A stretch of DNA of 9,811 nucleotides from Chryseosolibacter sp966080355 (GTDB taxonomy: Bacteria; Bacteroidota; Bacteroidia; Cytophagales; Cyclobacteriaceae). The DNA lies in assembly GCA_966080355.1 (NCBI GenBank), contig CBHROW010000209.1:1-9811 (forward strand), read 5' to 3'. The notes under the pieces were generated by a model. The model saw only the letters and a list, made by a program, of their open reading frames with translations, made no database searches and was not told the DNA's origin. Below, piece after piece: positions 1 to 5,778 of this stretch. The translations under genes and the position numbers were made by a program. Every line of letters begins with the position of its first letter. The stretch's first letter is position 1.

Positions 1-88
1 AATCAACCGTATACATAAAAACTTGGTCTAAAAATTTAATTATCATGGTGCCCGCGTTATCTTTAATACTCAATCATTCCCTAAATCC

Positions 89-1390
89 ATGAAAAAATTC
101 TTTACACTGATCGTTGTTGCATTTTCAATTGGAACCCTGCAAGCTCAATGGAAATATGAACCGACTACCGAGAACCTGAAAAATCGCGAGTGGTTTCAAA
201 ACGCAAGATTCGGATTATTTATCCACTGGGGCGTGTATAGTGTGCTGGGCGATGGCGAATGGGTGATGAACAATCAGCAAATTCCTGTAAAGATCTACGA
301 AAAAATCCCTTCGTTCTTCAATCCTACTCAGTTCGATCCAAGTGCGTGGGTAAAGATGGCGAAAGATGCGGGCATGAAATACATCACCATCACCAGCAAA
401 CACCATGACGGCTTCGCGATGTGGGACAGCAAAGTGTCGGATTATAACATCGTGAAGAAAACACCCTACGGAAAAGACGTTCTGAAAATGCTGGCCGATG
501 AATGCCGCAAGGAAGGGATCAAATTGTTCTTTTATCATTCTCAACTCGACTGGCACCATCCGGACTATTTCCCACGTGGAAACACTGGCCGCGATTACAC
601 GGGAAGACCTGAGTCTGGCGACATGAACAAGTATCTCGATTATATGGATGCGCAACTTTCGGAGTTGTTGACAAATTATGGTGACGTTGCCGGCATCTGG
701 TTCGATGGTATGTGGGACAAAAAAGACGCTGACTGGCGACTTGAAACAACATACAAGCTTATTCACCGACTGCAGCCAGGAGCATTGGTCGGAAGCAATC
801 ATCATCGCCCTCCGTATGAAGGCGAAGATTTTCAAATGTTCGAGAAAGATCTTCCAGGTCACAACACTACAGGATTTTCACCGGAGCAAAAAATCGGTAC
901 GCTTCCAAAAGAGACCTGCGAGACCATCAACAATTCTTGGGGCTTCAACCTGAAAGACGATGGACACAAAAGCAAAAAGGACCTTATTCAATATCTCGTG
1001 AAAGCTGCAGGCTACGATGCCAATTTTCTTTTGAATGTAGGCCCGATGCCCAACGGCAAAATCCAACCTGAGCACATCGAGCGTCTTAAACAAATGGGCG
1101 ACTGGCTGAAAATAAACGGAGAGACGATCTATGGAACGAAAGGCGGACCACTGTCGGCACGCGACTGGGGAGTGACAACGCAGAAGGGCACTACAGTTTA
1201 TGTGCACGTGCTGAAGTGGTTTGACGAATCGCTGACCATTCCTTCCTGGGGAAAGAAGATAAAGAGCGCGAAACTATTCAGCGACAAGAGCGCTGTGAAG
1301 TTCACCGACAATGATTTCGGAATCACACTCAACATTCCGAAGTCGAAACTGGATGAGATCGACACCATAGTTGAACTTGAATTGAAGTAA
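89..1390 (+). CDS. Secreted alpha-L-fucosidase, glycoside hydrolase family 29
   Basis: Predicted retaining exo-hydrolase that removes terminal alpha-L-fucose from glycans, probably in the periplasm. The 433-residue product starts with a typical signal peptide (MKKFF, hydrophobic run, cleavage near LQAQ at residues 17-20). The GH29 (alpha/beta)8 catalytic domain follows, with the family blocks FGLFIHWG (41-48), TSKHHDGF (102-109) and GIWFDG (202-207). Asp206 in the last block is the expected nucleophile. An ETCETINNSWGF block (277-286) and an NVGPMPNGKI block (316-325) are also family hallmarks. Residues of about 350-433 form the usual C-terminal beta-sandwich. The acid/base glutamate varies in this family and I cannot assign it safely; Glu252 is one candidate. 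Length is normal for a bacterial GH29. The ATG at 89 is chosen because the signal peptide begins there. The next gene begins one base after the stop, so they are probably co-transcribed. The fucosidase assignment is firm; linkage specificity cannot be read. Confidence 0.95.
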   Translation: MKKFFTLIVVAFSIGTLQAQWKYEPTTENLKNREWFQNARFGLFIHWGVYSVLGDGEWVMNNQQIPVKIYEKIPSFFNPTQFDPSAWVKMAKDAGMKYITITSKHHDGFAMWDSKVSDYNIVKKTPYGKDVLKMLADECRKEGIKLFFYHSQLDWHHPDYFPRGNTGRDYTGRPESGDMNKYLDYMDAQLSELLTNYGDVAGIWFDGMWDKKDADWRLETTYKLIHRLQPGALVGSNHHRPPYEGEDFQMFEKDLPGHNTTGFSPEQKIGTLPKETCETINNSWGFNLKDDGHKSKKDLIQYLVKAAGYDANFLLNVGPMPNGKIQPEHIERLKQMGDWLKINGETIYGTKGGPLSARDWGVTTQKGTTVYVHVLKWFDESLTIPSWGKKIKSAKLFSDKSAVKFTDNDFGITLNIPKSKLDEIDTIVELELK

Positions 1391-1391
1391 T

Positions 1392-2333
1392 ATGGACGAT
1401 ATTCGGATCGCAACGGCCCAATTTGAAAACCGCAGTGGAGACAAGGCTTACAACCTTGAGGTTATACGCAAAATGGCCGCTGACGCTTCCCGTGAAGGAG
1501 CACAGGTAATTGCTTTTCACGAGTGTTCAATCACCGGCTACTCTTTTGCGCGCCATCTCACAAAAGAACGAATGCTTGATCTTGCTGAAACGGTGCCAAA
1601 TGGCCCGAGTGTGAAGCGATTGCAGGAGATCGCGGCAGAAAATAACATCACCATCTTGGCTGGACTGTTCGAACGCGATGGCGACAACATCTACAAGCCT
1701 TATGTATGTGTCGATAAGCATGGAATGATCGCCAAACACCGCAAACTTCATCCGTTCATCAACCCGCACATTTTGCCAGGTAACTCTTACACGGTTTTCG
1801 ATCTGCACGGATGGAAATGTGGGATCCTGATCTGCTACGACAACAACATCATCGAGAATGTTCGTGCAACGGCCCTGCTAGGCGCAGACATCATTTTCAT
1901 GCCGCATGTTACCATGTGCACACCTTCAACGCGACCCGGTGCAGGTTTTGTCGATCCGAAACTATGGGAGAATCGCGAGTACGATCCAACTTCTTTGCGC
2001 GCTGAATTTGATGGGCTCAAAGGCCGCGCCTGGCTTATGAAATGGTTACCTGCACGTGCTTATGATAACGGAGTTTATGTTGTGTTCTCCAATCCCATTG
2101 GAATGGATGACGATCAATTAAAAAATGGTTGCTCAATGATCCTCGATCCGTTTGGCGATATTCTTGCCGAATGCAGAAAGCTCGACAATGACTTTGTGAT
2201 CGCTACCATCAACGAGGAGAAGCTAAAACAGGCCGGAGGATACCGTTACCGAAAAGCACGTAGGCCCGACTTATATGGCTCCATATTAAGCCAGGCCCAC
2301 ACGCCTGAACAAAAAGTTGTCTGGATGAAATAG
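1392..2333 (+). CDS. Carbon-nitrogen hydrolase (nitrilase superfamily amidase)
   Basis: Predicted cytoplasmic hydrolase of a non-peptide C-N bond (amide, carbamoyl or nitrile). The 313-residue protein has no signal peptide. It shows the superfamily Glu-Lys-Cys triad in the expected order: Glu44 in FHECSITGY, Lys118 in KHRKLHPF and Cys148 in GILICYDNN. The RAYDNGVYVVFSNPIG block (about residues 222-237) and GCSMILDPFGDILAE (about 245-259) fit the later strands of the alpha-beta-beta-alpha fold. A segment after the cysteine (about 172-205) is longer than in the shortest family members. The ATG lies one base after the stop of the fucosidase gene with no ribosome-binding site, which suggests translational coupling. 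The substrate is unknown. Linkage with a fucosidase hints at an amide liberated from a glycan or amino-sugar conjugate, but that is only inference. N-carbamoylputrescine amidase and beta-ureidopropionase are related families; nothing here singles one out. Confidence 0.9.
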   Translation: MDDIRIATAQFENRSGDKAYNLEVIRKMAADASREGAQVIAFHECSITGYSFARHLTKERMLDLAETVPNGPSVKRLQEIAAENNITILAGLFERDGDNIYKPYVCVDKHGMIAKHRKLHPFINPHILPGNSYTVFDLHGWKCGILICYDNNIIENVRATALLGADIIFMPHVTMCTPSTRPGAGFVDPKLWENREYDPTSLRAEFDGLKGRAWLMKWLPARAYDNGVYVVFSNPIGMDDDQLKNGCSMILDPFGDILAECRKLDNDFVIATINEEKLKQAGGYRYRKARRPDLYGSILSQAHTPEQKVVWMK

Positions 2334-2334
2334 T

Positions 2335-2808
2335 CTAAGTTGCTTCGGTGGCTTTGTCCGTTTCCACGTAATTCAGCAACAAATACGTCATGGTGAAACC
2401 TGAGAACACGCCTTCAATACAAACGATAGCTGCTGCTGCATATTCATTGAGAAAACGCCCCATCGGTTCACGTTCAATGATCGACTGCATGAAGTTTGCA
2501 TCGACCTTAAGATAAAGCAGCAAAAAAACAGCGAATGTAGATGCGCCAATAACAGCAGCAGCAACTCCTGTGCTCAGTCCGCGGAAATAATTCAAATGCC
2601 CGTTGTGTGTCCGCTTATATTGCTTCAATGCCGAGTAAATTCCACCTGCCATGATAAAAATATTAAGCAATCGTAGTTCGATCACGTGCACCAGCCCAGC
2701 GGCATACATCAGGAAGAAATAAACCACAAGAGCCAAAGCGATCAACGTTCCATAGATCTCCGGTATACGATCCGGCCGGTTCCAGATATTCCAATGTCTG
2801 ATACTCAT
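2335..2808 (-). CDS. Small four-helix membrane protein, DUF4199-like (paralogue 1)
   Basis: Integral membrane protein of 157 residues and unknown function. Four hydrophobic segments are visible at about residues 18-38, 45-61, 77-100 and 120-147, with a polar loop KQYKRTHNGHLNYFRG (62-77) between helices 2 and 3. The sequence is clearly paralogous to the next gene upstream (3005-3466). Shared blocks include RIPE.YG, VELRLLN, HLNYFR.L.TGVA, AVFL, MQSI.E.EPMGR.LN and EG.FSG. The layout resembles Bacteroidota DUF4199 proteins; that family name comes from general resemblance and is moderately sure. The start at 2808 is supported by the purine-rich AAAGGAGAG just upstream, one of the few Shine-Dalgarno-like sites in the window. 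Its stop is one base from the stop of the convergent nitrilase gene, leaving no room for a terminator between them. Confidence 0.85.
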   Translation of the reverse strand: MSIRHWNIWNRPDRIPEIYGTLIALALVVYFFLMYAAGLVHVIELRLLNIFIMAGGIYSALKQYKRTHNGHLNYFRGLSTGVAAAVIGASTFAVFLLLYLKVDANFMQSIIEREPMGRFLNEYAAAAIVCIEGVFSGFTMTYLLLNYVETDKATEAT

Positions 2809-2914
2809 AACTCTCCTTTTACCGCATTGGAAAAAAATGCGTGCCGGATGTGGCGATGGATGTTAGCTAAGCCTATGGCAAAGAAGAACGTTACTGAAAG
2901 CTCATAACTTCTAA

Positions 2915-2944
2915 ATAAGAAAAGGCACCGGAAGGCGCCCTTAT
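2915..2944 (-). terminator. Intrinsic terminator after the 3005-3466 gene
   Basis: Read on the minus strand, this is a GGCGCC / GGTGCC stem (one G-U wobble) with a TTCC tetraloop, followed directly by TTTTCTTATTT. An outer ATAAG/CTTAT pairing extends the stem. On the plus strand the wobble becomes an A-C mismatch and there is no T-tract, so the minus orientation is favoured. It lies about 60 bases past the stop of the upstream membrane-protein gene and before the start of its paralogue, so the two are probably separate transcripts. Confidence 0.65.
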
Positions 2945-2973
2945 AATGCGATGGTCGTATTTGGTTGATGAAC

Positions 2974-3002
2974 TGCCATGGCTATAGCCAACGGCCATGG
3001 CA
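2974..3002. repeat. 9-bp inverted repeat (hairpin) just past the 3005-3466 stop
   Basis: TGCCATGGC (2974-2982) and GCCATGGCA (2994-3002) are perfect complements around an 11-base loop. The structure begins two bases after the stop codon of the minus-strand gene ending at 3005. No T-tract follows, so by itself it is not a classical terminator. It may stabilise the 3' end of the transcript or act with the terminator at 2915-2944. The loop-side GGCTATAGCC (2980-2989) is also self-complementary and offers an alternative fold. Confidence 0.55.
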
Positions 3003-3004
3003 TT

Positions 3005-3466
3005 TCAGCCTTGTGGTTCGTTCACTTCATCAGTCTGCACAAAATTGATGAGGATGAAAGTCACCAATAAACCTGAGAATAAACCCTCTAGTGCAACGAT
3101 GAATGATGCAATGTAAGGATTGAGGTATCTTCCCATTGGTTCGTTCTCAACGATAGACTGCATCAATGAAGTATCGAATTTCATATAGAAGAAAAGGAAA
3201 ACGGCAAACATAGCTGATCCGATCCCCGCAGTTGCAACGCCCGTGATCAGCGCGCGAAAATAATTGAGATGCTCACCATGTGAGTCTTTGAATTTCTTCA
3301 GCGCGAGATACACACCTGTGATGAGGATCAGAAGGTTCAACAAACGCAACTCCACGTGGTGCGACAATCCCACCAGGTGCATCACTACGAAGTACACGAT
3401 CAAGCCAACGCCAATTCGCAAGCCGTAACTTTCAGGAATTCGATTCGGATTGTTGAAAAAACTCAT
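3005..3466 (-). CDS. Small four-helix membrane protein, DUF4199-like (paralogue 2)
   Basis: Membrane protein of 153 residues, paralogous over its whole length to the product of 2335-2808. Hydrophobic helices are at about residues 16-34, 40-58, 72-95 and 115-142. The loop KKFKDSHGEHLNYFRA (57-72) joins helices 2 and 3, and a short acidic C-terminal tail (TDEVNEPQG) probably faces the cytoplasm. Motifs kept in both copies (VELRLLN, HLNYFR, MQSI.E.EPMGRYLN) are the best guide to functional residues. Function is unknown; the DUF4199 label is tentative. The gene is divergent from the SRPBCC gene at 3582 with a 115-base shared upstream region, and it ends at a hairpin and terminator. The tandem, independently terminated copies suggest duplication with separate control. 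Confidence 0.85.
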   Translation of the reverse strand: MSFFNNPNRIPESYGLRIGVGLIVYFVVMHLVGLSHHVELRLLNLLILITGVYLALKKFKDSHGEHLNYFRALITGVATAGIGSAMFAVFLFFYMKFDTSLMQSIVENEPMGRYLNPYIASFIVALEGLFSGLLVTFILINFVQTDEVNEPQG

Positions 3467-3581
3467 AGGAATCTTGGGTTAGGTACTTCCCGAAGATTTC
3501 GATTTTTTCACTCATTTCCAACGTTTTCGGACAGTTATATTTTCCGTAAATTCGATCTCCAACGCCTAACCTATAACCGTT
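3467..3581. promoter_or_regulatory. Divergent intergenic region with symmetric CCTAACC boxes
   Basis: This 115-base region separates two divergently transcribed genes and must hold both promoters. A perfect 7-base inverted pair, GGTTAGG (3477-3483) and CCTAACC (3565-3571), sits at its two ends. Each copy, read in the sense of its own gene, is CCTAACC followed by exactly ten bases and then ATG. For the plus gene, TATATTTT at 3536-3543 resembles the Bacteroidota -7 element TAnnTTTG. For the minus gene, a TTG about 19 bases upstream of AATCTTCG is a weak -33/-7 match. The promoter assignments are weak; the symmetric boxes are directly seen. Confidence 0.4.
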
Positions 3582-4586
3582 ATGATGAAAAAAATTCTTT
3601 TCGGATTACTGGGACTGATCGTCCTGCTAGTCATCGTAGGCTTCCTGTTGCCGGGCAAACTAGAAGTTTCCCGGAGTATCATTGTGAATGCACCGGCTGA
3701 GTATGCGTTTGAAGAAGTGAACGGTCTCGAAAACTGGAACAAGTGGTCGTACTGGAATCAACTCGATACGACTATGGCCATTACGTACAGTGATCAAAAG
3801 CATGGAGCCGGAGCTTTCTATAGCTGGGTGAGTAAAGACATGGGTAATGGAAAACTCAGTATCACTGAAAGCGTTCCGTTCAAATCGATCAAGGCCGATC
3901 TCGACTTCATGGAGCATGGTACCGCGAAGGCCTGGTATGATTTCGAGCAACAAAGTGAAGGCACAAAGGTGACCATGAATTTTTCGTCCGACTTTGGAAT
4001 GAATCCTATTGCGCGCTGGTTTGGCGTGCTGATGATGAAAGGAGAAATGGATCATGCGTTCGACTTCAACCTCAACAAGATCAAAGAACTCGCGGAAGCT
4101 AAACCGAAGTTTTCAGTTTCGATGACTACTACCGAAACTCCACCTGTGTCGTATGTGGGAGTGAGCACCAAGATGAGTCCGAAAGATGGCAACGCAGTCG
4201 CACAAGCCATGAGCAAAATGTACGATGAGCTTTATGCAGCCCTGAAGAAAGCAAAAGTTGAACCCAAAGGTGCAGCGTTTGCATTATTCCCGAGTTACAG
4301 CGAAGAGTCAATGGAGATGGTCTGCGCGGTCCCTGTGGACGCTGGCGCAAAACTACCTGCGAAGTATCCGGTTCAGCAAACGCCAGGCGGACAGGCGATC
4401 AAAGTTGCTCATACAGGTCCATACGATAAGCTCGAGGAGGTTCACAATCAGATCAATAAGTTCATCGAGTTTCGCGATCTTGAAATTACCGGAGCGCCTT
4501 ATGAAGTATACGTGATCGGCCCGATGCAGGAGAAAGATCCGAGTAAGCTTGTCACTGAAGTTTATTATCCCGTGAAGGAGAAGTAG
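3582..4586 (+). CDS. Membrane-anchored SRPBCC domain + GyrI-like effector-binding domain protein
   Basis: The 334-residue product has three parts. An N-terminal hydrophobic helix (about residues 5-24) has a single basic patch before it and is probably a membrane anchor. An SRPBCC/START-like hydrophobic-ligand domain covers about 27-170; LEVSRSIIVNAPAEYAFEEV is a typical first strand and helix, and NWNKWSYW follows. A C-terminal GyrI-like/AraC effector-binding domain covers about 178-332, with AHTGPYDKLEEVHNQI (276-291) and the terminal strand TEVYYPV (325-331) containing the conserved glutamate Glu326. No DNA-binding helix-turn-helix is present, so it is unlikely to be a transcription factor itself. 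Both domains bind small hydrophobic or cationic molecules in known relatives, and a binding or sequestering role is inferred. The ligand is unknown. ATG at 3582 and ATG at 3585 are both possible starts. The gene ends about 50 bases before a large terminator-like hairpin. Confidence 0.88.
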   Translation: MMKKILFGLLGLIVLLVIVGFLLPGKLEVSRSIIVNAPAEYAFEEVNGLENWNKWSYWNQLDTTMAITYSDQKHGAGAFYSWVSKDMGNGKLSITESVPFKSIKADLDFMEHGTAKAWYDFEQQSEGTKVTMNFSSDFGMNPIARWFGVLMMKGEMDHAFDFNLNKIKELAEAKPKFSVSMTTTETPPVSYVGVSTKMSPKDGNAVAQAMSKMYDELYAALKKAKVEPKGAAFALFPSYSEESMEMVCAVPVDAGAKLPAKYPVQQTPGGQAIKVAHTGPYDKLEEVHNQINKFIEFRDLEITGAPYEVYVIGPMQEKDPSKLVTEVYYPVKEK

Positions 4587-4632
4587 CGCTGCTTAAAACG
4601 AGCAAAGGTCAAAAGTAATTTCCTTTCAAACG

Positions 4633-4720
4633 AGGCTCCACGCCACACGCTCCCCGCTTCACGTGATGAGGATCTCCTCAAAGCGTGAAGGCTGTGGCAT
4701 GCAGCGTGAAGCCTTTTTTT
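4633..4720 (+). terminator. Large hairpin with T-tract after the SRPBCC gene
   Basis: A nested quasi-palindrome of about 80 bases ends in seven Ts (4714-4720). The outer stem pairs AGGCTCCACGC (4633-4643) with GCGTGAAGCCT (4704-4714), with one C-A mismatch. A middle stem pairs CTTCACG (4657-4663) with CGTGAAG (4684-4690). The apex pairs TGAGGA (4667-4672) with TCCTCA (4675-4680). This is much larger than a standard terminator hairpin and contains degenerate CTTCACG/CACGC copies, so it may be an interspersed repeat acting as a terminator. It ends directly before an in-frame ATG at 4721 of the next gene. Confidence 0.6.
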
Positions 4721-4747
4721 ATGAAGAATGTTTACGATCTTGAAGTC

Positions 4748-5032
4748 ATGACATTCGAAGAATTCCAACGATCATTAAGTCACCCCAATCCTCCACCAGA
4801 GATGAGCGACCTTTTGAAAGCCTTGTGGTATGATGGCAAAGGTGATTGGGAGAAGTCGCACAATATCGCGCAGGACATTAATACGAAAGACGGATCACAC
4901 ATCCATGCATATTTGCATCGGAAAGAAGGCGATGAAGGGAATGCTGGGTATTGGTATTCGAGAGCGGGGAAAGATTTTCCGAAGGTGTCGCTGGAGGTGG
5001 AGTGGGCGCAGTTGGTCAAGAAATTTATTTGA
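4748..5032 (+). CDS. Small conserved protein of unknown function (HAYLHRKEGD / YWYxRAG type)
   Basis: A 94-residue soluble protein with no signal peptide or membrane segment. It carries a strikingly conserved-looking core: GDWEKSHNIAQDI (32-44), HIHAYLHRKEGD (51-62) and NAGYWYSRAGK (65-75). Proteins with this arrangement are, as far as I recall, widespread in bacteria but unnamed. The clustered His51, His53, His57, Glu60 and Asp62 could bind a metal or a charged ligand, which is inference only. The frame is open back to a GTG at 4685, but that lies inside the terminator hairpin. ATG at 4721 is the first codon after the T-tract and would add nine residues. I prefer ATG at 4748 because the protein begins MTFEEFQRSLS there and the added residues look unstructured. 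No promoter was recognised, so it may depend on read-through of the hairpin. Confidence 0.75.
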   Translation: MTFEEFQRSLSHPNPPPEMSDLLKALWYDGKGDWEKSHNIAQDINTKDGSHIHAYLHRKEGDEGNAGYWYSRAGKDFPKVSLEVEWAQLVKKFI

Positions 5033-5100
5033 TCCGGCTTCTTCAGAAAATAGAGTTCTCAAAAGACTATTGTGAACTGTAGCGTTATTTTACGCAATCA

Positions 5101-5160
5101 CTAGCCCGGCATCTTCAGGTCCGGGCTAAAGGTCTACCATCGGTGATCGGGCTTTAGCCC
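5101..5160 (+). repeat. Bipartite REP unit A
   Basis: Unit A has a hairpin with TAGCCCGG (5102-5109) pairing to CCGGGCTA (5121-5128) around an 11-base loop. A 20-base spacer follows, then the palindrome GGGCTTTAGCCC (5149-5160). The hairpin starts ACTAGCCCGG like units B and C, but its loop differs from B at three positions. The small palindrome overlaps the end of the transposase gene, and the stop codon TAA is read from 5156 to 5154. It also lies about 70 bases past the stop of the plus-strand gene ending at 5032. Confidence 0.75.
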
Positions 5161-5588
5161 ATTGGCTTTGAATCACAAACAATCAGCAGTCTCTCATATT
5201 CCTCCTTGAACGTCTTCGTTCGATGATGCTCTTCCTGATTCATAATATAATTTCTAACCTCATCGACCATTGATTTAGAAACGGAAACCGCAAAGTACTC
5301 ATCTTGCCATTCAAATTTCCTCCCAATCAGGCTGGTCTTGTTGATCCAATGCGATGACTCACCTTTAAGAAGCTGCGCGACTTTCGAAACGCTCTGATCA
5401 ACCTCCAATGACACAAGGCAATGACAATGATCTTGATGACCTCCAATCGAATCAACGTATATATTTTTTTGTTTTGCATTTTGCTGAATGTGATGCCAAA
5501 CCTTGCTCCTGATTTCAAGAGAATGCAAGAAAGGCACGCGGTTTTTGGTTGACCACACCAAGTGGATATAAAGATTCTTAAAGGACAT
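5154..5588 (-). CDS. IS200-like / REP-associated tyrosine transposase (RAYT)
   Basis: Predicted HUH single-strand endonuclease of the Y1 transposase class, 144 residues and apparently complete. The start SFKNLYIHLVWSTKNR is the family first strand. His54-Cys55-His56 in HQDHCHCLVSL forms the HUH pair, and Tyr114 in VRNYIMNQEEHH is the expected nucleophile, with Gln118 and the HH following. WQDEYFAVSVSKSM (94-107) and KTFKEEYERLL (125-135) are further family blocks. Such enzymes cut and rejoin DNA at hairpins with a short guide sequence, and here the flanking bipartite repeats are the likely substrates. There is no accessory TnpB gene. No Shine-Dalgarno sequence precedes the ATG at 5588. The last codons and stop are built from the repeat (Met-Gly-stop read from CCCA/GGGCTAAAGCCC), so the gene and repeat end are physically fused. 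All catalytic residues are present, so activity is plausible. Confidence 0.9.
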   Translation of the reverse strand: MSFKNLYIHLVWSTKNRVPFLHSLEIRSKVWHHIQQNAKQKNIYVDSIGGHQDHCHCLVSLEVDQSVSKVAQLLKGESSHWINKTSLIGRKFEWQDEYFAVSVSKSMVDEVRNYIMNQEEHHRTKTFKEEYERLLIVCDSKPMG

Positions 5589-5635
5589 GGATCAAATTGT
5601 GAAAACGTCCAACTAAAATCCAGCCTCCATTTTAA

Positions 5636-5694
5636 GGGCTAAAGCCCAAACAATTTTCTCCCTGCTATGCCCGGACCTAAAGGTTCCGGGCTAG
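5636..5694 (-). repeat. Bipartite REP unit B (inverted)
   Basis: Unit B is inverted relative to A and C. The palindrome GGGCTAAAGCCC lies at 5636-5647, then a 17-base spacer, then an imperfect hairpin at 5665-5694. In the hairpin CTA, a bulged T and GCCCGG pair with CCGGGC and TAG, and an inner ACCT/AGGT stem has a second bulged T. In unit orientation its first 26 bases differ from unit C at only one position. The bulges and mismatches at matching places are typical of REP hairpins recognised by RAYT enzymes. It lies upstream of the transposase gene. Confidence 0.75.
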
Positions 5695-5723
5695 TATCGT
5701 TTGCCTAATGGGGAAATGATTGA

Positions 5724-5755
5724 ACGCTCAGGGGTCCATTAAAAAAAAAGAGCGT
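5724..5755. repeat. 6-bp inverted repeat with A9 loop between REP units B and C
   Basis: ACGCTC (5724-5729) and GAGCGT (5750-5755) flank a 20-base loop that contains nine As (5741-5749). It lies in the 84-base spacer between two oppositely oriented REP units, as in a BIME arrangement. A weak fold of uncertain meaning; no open reading frame lies here. Confidence 0.3.
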
Positions 5756-5778
5756 CTAAAATTTAAGCCTAGAAAAAA

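Larger units (their letters stand above)
5100..5695 (-). mobile_element. REP-transposase module: RAYT gene between inverted bipartite repeats
   Basis: An intact IS200-like transposase gene (5154-5588) lies between two inverted copies of the same bipartite repeat. One unit is at 5101-5160 (plus) and the other at 5636-5694 (minus). The larger REP-like hairpins lie outermost and the small GGGCTTTAGCCC palindromes face the gene. A further plus-oriented unit lies at 5779-5837. RAYT genes in other bacteria are typically flanked by the REP sequences they process. No target-site duplication is expected, since this enzyme class acts on single-stranded DNA. Whether the block moves as a whole or the gene is a resident that spreads only the repeats cannot be told from one window. 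Confidence 0.6.

Noticed and set aside
58..65. TATCTTTA upstream of the fucosidase as a -7 promoter element
   Set aside because: It matches TAnnTTTG except the last base, but no TTG is found at the usual distance upstream and the gene may belong to an operon beginning outside the window.
215..862. 215-codon open frame on the minus strand opposite the fucosidase gene
   Set aside because: It lies wholly antisense to a gene with clear GH29 motifs, has no recognisable domain and low-complexity composition; it is a shadow of the real frame.
4685..4747. GTG start at 4685 for the small conserved gene
   Set aside because: The GTG lies in the right half of the terminator-like hairpin and the added residues are encoded by its stem and T-tract, so they are unlikely to be protein.
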